A DNA stretch of 64,000 nucleotides from Caprimulgus europaeus (GCA_907165065.1 OU015525.1:47169037-47233036), one strand, 5' to 3'. Positions 13,669 to 25,430 are shown, counted from the first letter of the stretch. The notes: generated by a model not told the origin, from the sequence alone. Translations and numbers: made by a program.

Positions 13669-14980
13669 TATTTCTGGAATAACAGATAAAGATTGCTGTA
13701 GAAAAAACTGCAGTGCAAACCTCCCCACCTTTGTACTTCTTTTATCTACAGCATATTCTTGTATCTGCTTCAAAGGGAAAAGGAACATTAATCCTGTCAC
13801 CACTCTGTTAGGATTCCCAGAGATGCAGAGAGGGCATATAAAAAAAGCTATGCTAAAGGTGGGCAGAAGTTTGTCTGCTCATAATATAGGAACGTCTATA
13901 TATTACAGAGCACCCTTAAAAAATAAAATAGCAAAATGCTGGCCTCACTGAAGTCACTCAAACAATGCCTTTTGACTGGTGGTTCAGGACCTGTCCAGTG
14001 CATCTTAGACCTGTGAATGCAAAAGGCAGCTTCACATTAAGGTAATAACTGGTGCCAGTCCATTTTCAGCCAGCATCATATACGCTGCATTGATGAAATT
14101 GCACACTGTTTTAGAAGTTCTTGCTTACAGTTGAATAATACTGTATTATCCCCTGATTTCGTGATTTATTAAGAATTTAATATAACCTAATGTGAAAAGT
14201 GTTTACTTTCACTATGCCCCACATAAGTAGAAATAGTTCGTATAATCTTTTTCTCCAAACTGAAGATAGGATATGACTAAACCCTGTTAAACAAGTTTTT
14301 ATGACCATAAAACAGTATTAACTACACAGACAAAGAAAGCTGAGTGATATACCAAACTGACAAGAGCTCATTTTGTCTTACTGCCTTAGTAACACTTACT
14401 GATTGTGTCTGGATTTTCCATCTGTTTAACACAGGAAAAAAATACAAACTTCTGTCAATAAACTCTGATTCCTTCCCTGCTAAAATGTCTCCAGTGGCCA
14501 AGTAGTTTGAATGCTGAAATGACAAAGGACAGGGAAAAAAGCAAGCAAGCAAGCAAACAAACAAATTTTCTTTGTTTGTATTCAGAGCATTGTAGATTCA
14601 TATTATAGATATATAAGTGTATTAAAAAAAATGAAATACAACTGAAAAAGTGAAAGGTGGACAAGACTGTTGAATATCTGTTTGACTGCATTAAAACTGA
14701 CAGGTCACGTTCATTCTTACAAGCAATCTGCTGCATTCAGTAGTACTATTTCATGAGTTTGGCACATTCTCTGCAAATACTATTTTTACAGATATAATAA
14801 TTCTCATAAAGATCAGTAATCATTATCATAGAAAATACTGAACAAATAAATATGAAATAGGCATTATTTTTCTATTTCTTTATTTCACTTCCTAAAAGAA
14901 TCTGGTTCACTTGAAACTCTTCCAATGTTATACTACTTGACTAGTGCATGACAAAGCCACTCAGAAGTATGAGTATGTTA
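13669..14980. other. AT-rich single-copy sequence
   Basis: Only a GCAA/ACAA tetranucleotide run at 14541-14565 stands out. No gene or recognisable transposon was seen. Confidence 0.65.
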
Positions 14981-15605
14981 AACATGATGCAGGTCCAGCA
15001 GCCTCTATTCTTTGCATCAGTGGTGTGAGGAGAGAACATAGGAAACACAGAGACCCTCTGAGTGCAGCACATCAGATCTCTGGCCCTGAGACTGCTGTCC
15101 TAGAATTGAGGAACAGCAGAGTAACTAGTGCAGGGTTTGCGGAGCTGGGAGCATTGCTGGTAGGTCAGTGCCCTCACCCATATGGGATGCAGTGCCAAGG
15201 AACCCCAGCAAGAAGAGCAGAGCAGGTCTGGCTGTGTCAGGGTCAGGCACAGCCCAGACCTCTAGGCAGGTCCAGGGCTAAATCAGCAAGGGCAAGTCAG
15301 GCAAGGAGGAAAGGCAAGGATCTGAGCAGCTCCCAAGACAGATAGAGAGGCCACAGAAGAGCTTCTGACAGCTCTTTCTTACAATGTAGCTGTTTTCACA
15401 GCAGCCTGATGCAGTGTCACAGCTGCACTCTAGCAGAGTTGACTTTGCACACCAGCTGTCAGCCTCCAGGAAGGTGGCAAGGCTGCAGATCCTGCTGGAT
15501 TCCTCAGCAACTGGACACAATCTGGCACACCTGAACCTGTGTGCAGTTTGGAAAAAAGTAATGAGAAAAGAAGGATCTTTAAAGTAACAGGAGGACTGCT
15601 GGCAA
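14981..15605. other. GC-richer block of unknown origin
   Basis: This block is clearly richer in G and C than its surroundings and has CAGG and GCAAGG-like words. It contains a 133-codon plus-strand frame (14944-15345) without a recognised domain and lies directly 5' of a CR1 copy. It does not match CR1 sequence I recognise. It could be an unrecognised old repeat or a small single-copy GC patch. No splice structure or homology was found that would support a gene. Confidence 0.4.
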
Positions 15606-16350
15606 TGTGAGAAGTTGAACAGTGTGCCAGCAGTGTGCCCTTGCCACAAACAAGACCAATGGTATACGGGGCTGCATTAGACAAATACAGCCTTCAGATC
15701 TACTCAGCACTGCTGAGGCCACACCTAAAGTACTGTGTCCAGTTCTGGTATCCAGTAGAAGAGAGACATGGACACATTGGAAAGAGTTCAATGAAAAGCC
15801 ACAAAGGTGATGAAGAGGCTGAAGTAGCTTTCCTATGAGGAAAGGCTGAGACTTGTGAGACTATTTAGCCTGGAGAAGAGAAGGCTTAGAGGGGATCTTA
15901 CTGTTAAGTAGTTAGCACATAATATATGTGTTAAAAATGCATATTAATTATCATATCATATCATATCATATCATATCATATCATATCATCATATCATATA
16001 TCATATCATATTTATATATATATCATAATAATTAGAAGATAAATACCTGAAGGGAGGATTCTAAAAAGATGGAACCAGGCACTTTTCCATGGTGCCCAGT
16101 GACAAGATGAGAAGCAGTGGACACAAACTGAAAAACAGGGGCTTCCCTCAACAACAGGAAACACTTTTTTACTGTGAGGGTGATGGAGCGCTGGCACAGG
16201 CTGCCCAGAGTGGTTGTGGGGATATCCAAAAGCCATCTGGACATAGTTCTGGGCTCTAGGTGTCTCTGCCAGAGCAGGGGATGGACCAGACAACCTCAAG
16301 AAGTCCCTTCCATCTTCAACCACTCTGTGATTCTGTGATTTTGTGATTGC
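15606..16350 (+). mobile_element. CR1 LINE 3' end, split by a satellite
   Basis: Sense-strand CR1 carrying the end of ORF2 (the region around 'LRPHLKYCVQFWYP' in translation) and the 3' UTR. It ends in repeated CTGTGATT units, the variant tail of one CR1 subfamily. Between about 15901 and 16030 the alignment to the usual CR1 sequence is interrupted by a (ATCAT)n-like satellite; CR1 sequence resumes at 'ATACCTGAAGGGAGG'. The 5' edge is approximate. The coding part is full of stops. Confidence 0.88.
15949..16024. repeat. (ATCAT)n satellite inside a CR1
   Basis: About ten nearly perfect pentamer units, with a slipped ATC and short TA runs at the 3' side. It sits within the CR1 3' region and probably grew from a local AT-rich seed there. 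Confidence 0.9.
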
Positions 16351-18127
16351 ATGAATCTCCCTCCTCCAGGATGAGGACAGCTAACTGGATTGGCTACAGC
16401 AGTGTTGCCAAGACTGCCTGAGCCCCCTGCACCCTCAGAACCCATCTTCTTCCTCTGAGTAGGCATGGGTACCATGTTTGCACTCTACCTGAGAACTGCT
16501 CTCTTCCTCTCTCTAAAGCACAGGACACTTTGAATTACCATCTGAATGACACAGTAAGGAATGAGAGGAGTGGGGAGTACTCTCATAATCCTGCTAAGTT
16601 AGACATCCTCCTGAAAAGTGTCAGTTTCAGTGTTTTGGGGTTGGGTCAGGCAATGAATGCAGGCTCCTGTTCATCAGGCTTTGCTTACTGGGCTACAGTT
16701 AATGACTTTAATACATAAAACAAGGAAGAAGACAGGAGGGTAGGAGGATTTCTCTTTTTCACTTCACGCTGTGATTTAAAATAAAGGGACAAGTCTCACT
16801 ACATTTCAAAGGGAGTCTGAGACAGCCAGTGAGATTTGGACATGCTCCCAAAAGCTCCAGTGGTTCTAGCGTCTACTTTGGGGATCCTCATTGCACTCAC
16901 CTGCATTGAAAATGAGGCACTTACGTGGAAGACACTTAGGGAACTAAAACATTAACTGCACCTCATATGGAACAGAGGTTCCTTCATAAGTTAGATTATT
17001 TCAAGTTCATGACTTTAGATTCATAGTCCCCGCCTATGTTTAATTTATTTAGGATCTTAAGTCTTCTTCTTTTAAAATTTGAATACATCATCACACTTTT
17101 ATAATTTTAAAGGATTACCTTCTTTTTAAAAAAATCATTCATCAGCATCTATCTCCAGTCTGCTGCCTTGCAGTTAATAGGATCATTTTGTGACTGTCTG
17201 ACTGAATGAGAATTTGGAATGTAGCTCAGATCATTAAGAGGGTGCCATATTGGAGTGGTACTACATTTAGGATTAATTTGGATGGCTAGCAAAAGTAGAT
17301 GATTTAGACATCATCTGTTTCTGATGGTCATTTGCATTATTATTATGCTGTTCTTTGTGACATCATAACGAAAGTCATCAGGAATGTACTAAAAAGTAGG
17401 TTTAACATCAGGTTTTGAGTACAGATATTTCCTGGAATACGTCTAGATCATATTTCTCATTAACTTACCTGTGTCTTTCTGATGTGATTTTACATGCCTG
17501 CTTCTAATGCCATTTAAACTGATGACTCTCTAGAAGCCAGATGAGATGCATTAAATTTAAAATCCCACCTGCTAGAATAAGCATTTGGCCAAATTCTTCC
17601 TCTTTCCTCACTATAAGGCAGCGACTTGTTCATTCATTAGATCTTCACCTACAGAAAATAAGATGAGTACATGCATTTCAAAGGCTGTTATGCACTGATT
17701 CTGTCTCCATATAGAAAATGCTTTAGAGAACAGACCCGGGATATGAGGTCACTTTCGCATATAAATGTAGGAGTTGCAGGTGATATGTAACGGAGGAGAA
17801 TGCAACAAAGGAAATGCAACCGCTAAAGCAAGAGTGACGGTAGACAAAGAACTTCACTGATAGCTATTTACTGTACCTATTTAAATCACTGAAAGAATGT
17901 CCTATTTTCACTGTAGTCTCACATATGTCTTATTTTTTTCCCCAAAAGAACAAATAGTCAGTGGGGATAAGATTAATTACATTGATATTTTTTCACAAAA
18001 AAACTGTAGAAATAAAAATAAAGAGCTATAACCTTAATACAACACTGAACTCCAAAGAATTCACATCACAGATATAGCTCTGAATGGTTAGTAATGATTA
18101 TCATAATGATGCCTTCATGTAATGCCA

Positions 18128-18171
<44 letters not shown>

Positions 18172-19310
18172 CATGTATGTATTTATATCATGAAGTAGAA
18201 TCAGATCGTTTTTCCTTCTGTCTCTAAAAAAGCTTAATAACTTACTTGTCCATTAAGTCAACATGAATTATAGTCTTACTTACCTTTACTTCTGAGTATG
18301 ACAGTTGAAGATAAATCTAGTACTTAGAGAGCTGTCAGTTTTATTAGTTTAGTAATTAACTATCCTACCACATGTGAGTATATACATATTCAGTGGAAAT
18401 AAATAACTAACCATACAGAGTTTGGTGTGATGAGATAACGGCTTATATATTTTGGGAGGTCAAAAAGCCTATCAAACAGCAGCAATAGCAGCTACCAGAA
18501 AAGTAACATCCATGGGGGGTTTTATGTCTATTACATTAAGCAGATAAAATTTATAATTTCTGTGATATAATATAAAAACACATGTAGAATAGTTCATATC
18601 AAATAAGGCAACATCTCTAGCATAAAGGAAAGTTAAATAATAAATTCTTGCACAGTCAAAGCACACTTTAGTAAAACAGGAAAAAACAGGCCTTTTTATA
18701 TTAAACACTGTAGCTCGAAGCTACAACTGGGTGATTTTGCTCTAGTGAAGAAAAGGGCTGCTGAGAATCAGTTAACCCAGCTTTCTGTCCCTCTACTACC
18801 AGTCTGGGACAGCTGCATAAGTGATGGGAGGACAGCCTGGAAGCTACCCCTCTCACCCTAAACTGCCTGACAACTCAGTAGTCACCATGACCACTGCCTT
18901 ATGCCCTTGGTGGCTTTCCAGGAAGGTTCATAACTGAGTTCCTGAGAAGAATATGTGTGAATCAGAATCTGAAAGTGAAAAACAGGATTGCCATGACTCT
19001 GTCCTGCATTGACTCAGTCCCAATCTGTTGTCACTGGAAGAGGAGTGGGGGCTGTGCTTGGTACTAACTTTATTAGATCTTAAAACAGACAAGCATACAC
19101 ATACAGAAAACATGTATGATATCTTCCCAAACAAGAAGTATCAGAAGGCTTCTACTGCCCTTATTTAGCATATTCTCATAATTTACCACAAATCAGTTTT
19201 TAGTTGAGTTTTATGACTCTGGGACCTATGATAGAATTTGATGAAAGGGAAAAATAAACAAAAAACTTTAACAGCAATGTTTAACAGCAATAGTTTGTTC
19301 ATCAGATCAC
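16351..19310. other. AT-rich single-copy sequence
   Basis: No gene was seen. The first 350 bp and the stretch 18716-19070 are somewhat richer in GC but match nothing I know. A perfect 7-bp-arm inverted repeat (TGTAGCT, loop CGA, AGCTACA) lies at 18709-18725 and is probably chance. Confidence 0.6.
18131..18169. repeat. (AT)n microsatellite
   Basis: Thirty-nine bases of uninterrupted alternating A and T. Such tracts are highly length-variable. Confidence 0.95.

Positions 19311-19339
<29 letters not shown>
19311..19339. repeat. 29-base poly(A) tract
   Basis: A continuous A run ends about 25 bp before the 3' end of a minus-strand CR1. CR1 does not normally carry a poly(A) tail and this run is on the opposite strand, so it is more likely an independent simple repeat than a retrotransposition tail. 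Confidence 0.85.
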
Positions 19340-19343
<4 letters not shown>

Positions 19344-20066
19344 TTCAAATTTAAGTTTTGAAGAGAATCATAGATGTTTTGGGTTGAAAGGGACCTTCAG
19401 AATTTATCTAGTCCCAACTCACTGTCATGGTTGCTCAAAGCCCTGTCCAACTAAACCCTGAACACTTCTAGTGATGAGTAATCCACAGCTTCTCTACGCA
19501 ACCTTTCCCAGAGTCTTACCACCTTCACCCTAAGGAGTCTCTTACTTATATCTAATGTAAATCTACCTTATTTCATTTTGAAACTGTTACTCTTTGTCCA
19601 TCACTACAGGCCCTAGTAAAAAGCCTCTCTCCATCTTTCTTATAAGCCTCCATATATATATGGAAGGGGGCTGCAATAAGGTCTTTCTAGAGCCTTCTCT
19701 TCTCCAGGCTGATGAAACTAAACTCTCTCAACCATTCTTCATAACAGAGGTGTTCCAGCTCTCTGACCATTTTCATGGTCGTCCTCTCAACCTGCTCTAA
19801 TAGGTCCCTGTCTTTGTTTTGCTGGGCACTCCAGAGCTGCACACAGTAGTCTAGATGGGGGTCTCACAAGAACAGAGTAGAACAGGGAGAATCACCTCCA
19901 CCACCATGCCGGCCAGGCTTCTTTTTATGTAGACAAGGGTATGATTGGCTCTCTGCACTGCAAGTGCTCATTGCTGTCTCATATTCAGTTTTTCATTCAC
20001 CAACACACCCAAGTGCTTCTCTACAGGGATTTTATCAATCCATTGAGCCCCCAGCATGCATTGATT

Positions 20067-20309
20067 TTATGGATTGTCCCAACCCAGGTGCAGAACCTTG
20101 TTGCACTTGGCCTTGTTAAACCTCTTGAGGTTCACATGGGCCCACTCCTCAGGCCTGTCAAGGTGCCTCTGCATGGTATCCGTTCTCTCTTGCATATGTA
20201 CAGCACCACTTAGCTTGGTGTCATCCACAAACTTGCTGAGGGTCCACTCAATCCCACTGTCCAGGTCCCTGACAAAGATACTAAATAATACTGGTCCCAA
20301 CAGGGACAT
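20067..20309 (-). pseudogene. CR1 reverse-transcriptase remnant, FVDD
   Basis: An 80-codon open stretch on the minus strand. It carries 'GPVLFSIFV' at residues 5-13 and FVDD at residues 27-30 (20220-20231), where the CR1 family normally has FADD, then the 'MQRHLDR' and 'FNKAKCNKVLHLG' blocks. It is cut upstream by the nested CR1 insertion, so the ATG is accidental. It is non-functional. Confidence 0.82.
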
Positions 20310-20314
20310 CTTAG

Positions 20315-20427
20315 GGAGGCTTTGAGCAACCTGATCTAGTGAAAGGTGTCACTGCTCATGGAAGAGGGGCTGGAACTAGGTGATCTTTAAGGTCCCTTCC
20401 AACCCTAACTGTTCTATGATTCTATGA
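20315..20427 (+). mobile_element. CR1 3' end nested in an opposite-strand CR1
   Basis: A 113-bp plus-strand piece that starts GAGGCTTTGAGCAACC and ends TTCTATGATTCTATGA, i.e. just the last part of a CR1 3' UTR with the normal terminus. It separates minus-strand codons for '...VTSGV' from those for '...LLGPVLF', which are adjacent in intact CR1. The insertion is therefore younger than the host copy. No clear target duplication is visible, which is usual for CR1. Confidence 0.88.
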
Positions 20428-20550
20428 CACCACTTGTTACCTTTCTCCACCTGGACACTGAGCCGTTGACTGCAACTCTTTGAGTGCAACCATCCAGACA
20501 ATTCCTTATCTCCTGAGTGGTCCACCAAGTGGTTTGATAATGAGATAGTT

Positions 20551-22157
20551 TCAATTGTATCAGCATCTTGAAGTGTATACTTTTTATGTGTGACATTGAT
20601 TGCTCAGAGACTTTGAATCCTTTTTCTTCTCTGAAACTTTGTACTTAGGCTTATTTTTAGCTCCCTTGAAAGGAGAGTTTACTTTATCTAAAGCAATAGT
20701 TGTAGCACAACCTAACGATAAGATTCCCCTGAATAAAATCAAACCAAGAAAAGTGAAAAAGTGTAACTAACATATACTTATTGACATGATTGAATCATTA
20801 GTGAGAACAAGGGTGGAATAAACTCTGAAATACAATATGTTGGCATCTTGAGATTATTTAACCTTAGTGAGATATAGACTATCAAATAGGAGTCAAGTCC
20901 ATAGGTGTAGAATACATTAAGGCTTTCCAATTCTAATTAGCCCTTTTGGACTAGAGGAGGAGCAAAATAGGTAAGTTTCAGTTTTCTGAACTAAATTAAG
21001 CTTTGTGATTTTTTAAAAGTATTGTATATAGCAGTGGATGTACAAATTAAGCTATGCAATTAGACAGGTGTTCTATTGTAATAGTGACACCATAAAATAT
21101 AAGTGCACCTGGCATGTTTTTTAATGGGAATGAAAGAATTCCTGCTCACACAGGTCTTATTCATGCCTTCTTTACCCACAAAGGGTGAACTATCCTTCAA
21201 GAAGATTATATGACAAGACTGATATGTAAATTAACTCTTGCTTTTGTTTATTCAAACTGGCTACCCTCCAGTAGAGGCATAGAATCTCTCCAGTAAGAAA
21301 TTCTTTTCCATTGACCCAGCAGGGCATCATCAGTAATGGAAAATTTTCAGAGGAAAAAAAAATACATAAGAAGTGTTTACAAAGAAGAAACCTTTTATCA
21401 AGCAGGAAGATTATATGTTCCATTGTTTTTTTATATTTTCAAATATGTCAGCTCAAAATGACCACTGCAATGGAAAAGGATGCCTAACTTTGATTTCCTG
21501 TCCTAGAATCTAATTCCAGCCTTCTGATATACAGTTTGGGACTTTTTTTTTTTTTTTTCCTAAATGTCACATAAAACTGACCGAGTAAGTTTAAAGAATA
21601 CCTAATGAGAAAACACTGCATCATTCTTAACACAGAGCGTAAGCAAACAGTTTTATTCCTGTTTGTGCAGCTTAACCTTCTGCAAAAGTAATTAGGTCTA
21701 TAATTAAAAAGCTATTTGGAATGATTAAAACCCTGTTATCTAGTGGCATTTAAAGACAAATGCAAATGTCAGAAAGGATGAATTAATTAAAATTACTATT
21801 AAAAAGAAAAAAGTATATTAGTGTAAGGGCTAGAGGATGTTATTTACTGAAATGTTACAATATGAGGTGAAGTTTGATGTTCAGAGGATATAGTGAAAGT
21901 TGAAATAATTTTATCTGGCATTTCGTAATGTGATCTGCTACCATTCATTAATATATATTGTTAAGTACATGCATAAGCATATACCTTAGTCCCTATCCAT
22001 AGCTTAGGAGCTTAAGGGTTGCTCGCAGGAATCCCGTGTTTCATCTCTGCTTTCCAGCCCAGAGCAGTGCTGAAACACCAAGGGAAAATGGTTGCAATGA
22101 GGTTGTGCCAGCTAACAACAGATATCCCAGGGAAAATGCAGGGGTGCTGTGGGAATA
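20551..22157. other. AT-rich single-copy sequence
   Basis: No gene or transposon was recognised. The 21640-21790 segment has a dense set of TAATTA-like words and could be regulatory (see findings). Confidence 0.6.
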
Positions 22158-22302
22158 TTTTCTTTTCTTTTCTTTTCCTTCCTTCCTTCCTTCCTTCCTT
22201 CCTTCCTTCCTTCCTTCCTTCCTTCCTTCCTTCCTTCCTTCCTTCCTTCCTTCCTTCCTTCCTTCCTTCCTTCCTTCCTTCCTTCATCCCTCCCTCCCTC
22301 CC
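22158..22302. repeat. (TTCC)n microsatellite with TTTTC and TCCC edges
   Basis: A few TTTTC units are followed by about 27 uninterrupted TTCC tetramers (roughly 22175-22285) and then four TCCC units. The long KEGR- or LPSF-type open frames on both strands are produced by the repeat and are not genes. Confidence 0.97.
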
Positions 22303-25249
22303 TTCCTCTCACGCGTCTTACACAATTAATATATGAGATAAAGTAATAGTGAAGCAGCGTCAAGAATCCTCTTTCATAAAGTTGATTACCCCATAGCTAA
22401 CTTATATTGAATACATTTAGTGCAATAATTTACCAAATTCACAAAGCAGACATACTGAAGGAGGCATCTTGGTAACATGTGCTGTGTAACTCAGATGATT
22501 TTTGCAAGGCTCCCGAAAGCTACTCTGTAAAAAGATACTTCCTCATATAAAAGGTATAACCTCAAGGAGCATTTCAGTGTACATACCTGCAGTAGATGCT
22601 TGGCATCATGCCTGGGAGGAAGCTGTCTCCCTTCTCTGATGACAGAAAATGAACTTAAGGAGATATTCTTAATCTTTGACTAGTATAAGGCTCTTTCTTG
22701 CACCAACAGCATTTTTTTTCTGGAGACTCTGCTTTCAGAGCATGAAGCTCTCTTCTTTTTATCTTGTCCAATTAGTTATAACATAAGAGTGTAATAGAGA
22801 CAACATTGCTTTGCCCGCCCATCAATGACAAAACACACTCAGCCAAAACACTTGTGGCAATTAGCACCCAGAAACTGCATATTTTAAGCCAGTGGGCTTG
22901 GTCTCAAATGATTGTATGTTTGCACAATCGCTGTAATTAGTTTCTGATTTTATCATTGTCACAGTGAATGTTTAGATTATGTTCCATATATGACTTAAAT
23001 GGCTGTTTTCCAACCTGCTTTTTAAAGGCAATGATACTAATTACTAGGTAAATTTTCCTCCCACTTCATTGTTAAAAGCACCATGGCTAGTGAAGATTAG
23101 TTTTTGGTGCACACTCCCAAATGTTAATACAACAGCCATCTGAATTTCTATTGCTTATTCAGAAACAGCAACCTCTATTAATTCATATGACTGATTTTGA
23201 CAAACCTTTGTTTGTAAGGCTTGTGTCTCTTCAACTTCATTATAAGGAGTTCAAGAGACACTTGATCAAGAATGGCTCTGTGAGGAAAAAAAACCCAACA
23301 AACCTGTGAAATATGACTGATCAATTAACTACAGCACAGCATATCTGTGTGTCTTCAAGAAACATTGTAGCAATGACTCATTACTTCTCAAAAAGTAAGA
23401 TTAATAGAAAAAAAATAAAAGTTTTAAATACAAATTTAAGACTTTAAAAAAATCATCTTCTGGACTGAAAATTTCAGGAGGCTTCTTGCTCACTTTAAAG
23501 GGCACAAGGAAGCTCAGACAAAAACATTTGCATAAAAAACATTATCAATTACCTGTAGTTCTACAACAAACATTTTGTTATTGATTAAAACGCATCATCT
23601 CTGGAATATTTCTGTTCTGATTGCATACATGTTAATACATTTTTATTATCCTACAGGCAATTGTGAGGGCAAGCTATCCTCATGCCCAAATTTTGTTTTC
23701 ATAGAAAACAGTTATACACATACACACCCCCACACGCACCCCTCAGCACCACTATGGATTCAGCAGAAGGCTTGGACACACACTCAGTCCCGGGAGCTCA
23801 GCATGTGCCTGTGCGCTCCAGTGCATATACCAACAAAATCCAGCTGAACCCATGAGGAGAGTATGATAGAGTCTTCTGTGTAACAAAAAGGCCTTTGTAA
23901 ATCAGATGTTTAGTACAGTAAAACTACACTATTGTCATAATTTTACAGTACCTGTGTGTTTTCTGAAAGTGAAACAAGTGTTTAAAACATATTTACTTTG
24001 TTCCAAAGATAAAGACACTACGGTTATTGTTCTGACAGATTTCTGGGTTTCTCACAACTGTCTACAAAGCTGTCCACAGTTCTTGCTAGATGTTTGTTTC
24101 CTAAAGCCATGGCTAGGAGGACTCCAGGTCAAAAAGGAGTACTTTCTCATTGTTGAAAGCAAGAGTTGCATTGGCTTTTCAGCATTAGGGATAAAATGAG
24201 AAGCATGGAGAAAAAGAGAATTTTTGAAAGGATTTTGTTTTGTTTTGTTTTTAATTTGATTAAGGAAGCATGAAGAAGTACATGGGATACCCACCACTAA
24301 CTCACTAACTTCTAGTATAAGCAGATCACTGTTCTGCTGTCAGTTTTTGAAAGTGCCTTTGACTTCTTTCCTATGTTGTCAGTTTTCATTGTGAGACCTC
24401 TGGGGCTGGGGCTGGATCTGTAAAGTACAATGTATTTTCACAGTATCATTCTGACTCAGGTTAGAGCATTTAGATAATATGGTAGCATAAATTTAATCAT
24501 TTGCAAGTAATAAATTAGTTAACTAATTTCAGATGTCTCACCAAAAAAGGTCAGTGAAAATGTGTCTCTTCATTTCTCTTTGTTATGTTGTTAAATAATT
24601 TGATTAAATTATTAGCATGTTAAATGTGTTACTGTTTATGTGCACCAGTCTTCTTTCTGCAAGCCTTTGTAAAGAAAACAGCAGGGAATGCAATGTCATT
24701 AAATTTCAATCCCAGTGTGAGTTACTGCTTTATCTGAACATAAGAACAGTTATGCTCTAGGCATAATTCTCTGCACTGAGGTCTTGATTCGGAAACTCAT
24801 TGCACAGTAAACAGAGAAAACATCAGAGCTAGTTAGCTTAGTCTTCACATGCGAGTAGCAAGTTAGACAGAAAGCACTTGTAAATCTCAAGGTACTTGTG
24901 CTTTTGCTCCCTTTACCTTAAATAAATAAGGTTAGAAGAGGCAACAGAGAGTGGTTGAAATGTGGATGTAAAACCTTTGAAAATCATTTTCTACACATGC
25001 AGGTGCTAGAGAAGAATTCCTTTGTTTGAACTCATTACTGTATGTAGAAAGGAGTCTTTGTTTTTTTCTTTCCTAATCCCACTCCTGCTCATCATTTCTT
25101 TTCTCTCACTTTAGGCAAACAGTTTTCTTTGCTACTTGTGAATTCTGCATCTCAACTTATGTCCTCTTTATGTGGGAAGGGGATGAAATAAAGGAATTAA
25201 CACAACCAAGGGAGCTGTATGGAATATTGGATATATTCCATTGATACAT
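22303..25249. other. Single-copy sequence, part possibly conserved
   Basis: No coding exon could be supported. The stretch 22800-23120 is less simple than its surroundings and resembles a conserved non-coding element (see findings). A short CA-rich patch lies at 23713-23745. Confidence 0.55.
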
Positions 25250-25430
25250 CTCTTTTCTCAAGGTCCCAAGGGAACTGTCAGATGTAGTTGCTAAGTCACT
25301 CACCACCGTATTAGGAAAGTCATGGCAGTCGGGCAAAGTCCTCAGTGACTGGAGAAAAGGGAATATCACATTCAGTTTTTAAAAGGGTAATAAGGAAAAA
25401 CCGGGGAAATCTCTGCTCAGTCCCCAGTCT
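25250..25430 (+). mobile_element. Old internal CR1 fragment from the RT region
   Basis: The stretch beginning AAGGTCCCAAGGGAACTG and running through GGAAAGTCATGGCAGTCGGG, GTGACTGGAGAAAAGGGAAT and AAAAACCGGGGAA corresponds to the N-terminal part of the CR1 reverse-transcriptase domain (usual protein 'DWRKGNI.PIFKKGKK.DPGNYRPVSL'). Stops and small indels break every frame. The match fades after about 25430, well before the active site, and no CR1 3' end follows. It is a decayed internal piece, probably much older than the other CR1 copies. Recognition is from memory of the family. Confidence 0.75.

Larger units (their letters stand above)
19362..20550 (-). mobile_element. CR1 LINE on the minus strand, host of a nested copy
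   Basis: Read on the minus strand this is CR1 ORF2 3' half plus 3' UTR, with its 3' end at about 19362-19390 (plus-strand AATCATAGATG...TTGGGTTGAAAGGGACC). Translation shows 'TQRVAVNGSVS.W' upstream and 'LLGPVLFSIFV...CTLSKF'-like RT blocks downstream. The two parts are separated by a 113-bp insertion of another CR1 at 20315-20427. The 5' edge near 20550 is approximate. The reading frame is degraded. Confidence 0.9.

Noticed and set aside
14944-15345. 133-codon plus-strand frame as a gene
   Set aside because: There is no recognised domain or exon structure. It is kept only as part of an unexplained GC-richer block.
18709-18725. Perfect 7-bp-arm hairpin
   Set aside because: An isolated short palindrome with a three-base loop is expected by chance in 64 kb, and no flanking structure supports an RNA gene.
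19311-19339. Poly(A) tract as the tail of a processed pseudogene or SINE
   Set aside because: No gene-like or SINE-like body was recognised upstream, and the adjacent CR1 is on the opposite strand and does not use poly(A).
22012-22363. KEGR and LPSF repeat proteins on both strands
   Set aside because: They are produced entirely by the TTCC microsatellite.
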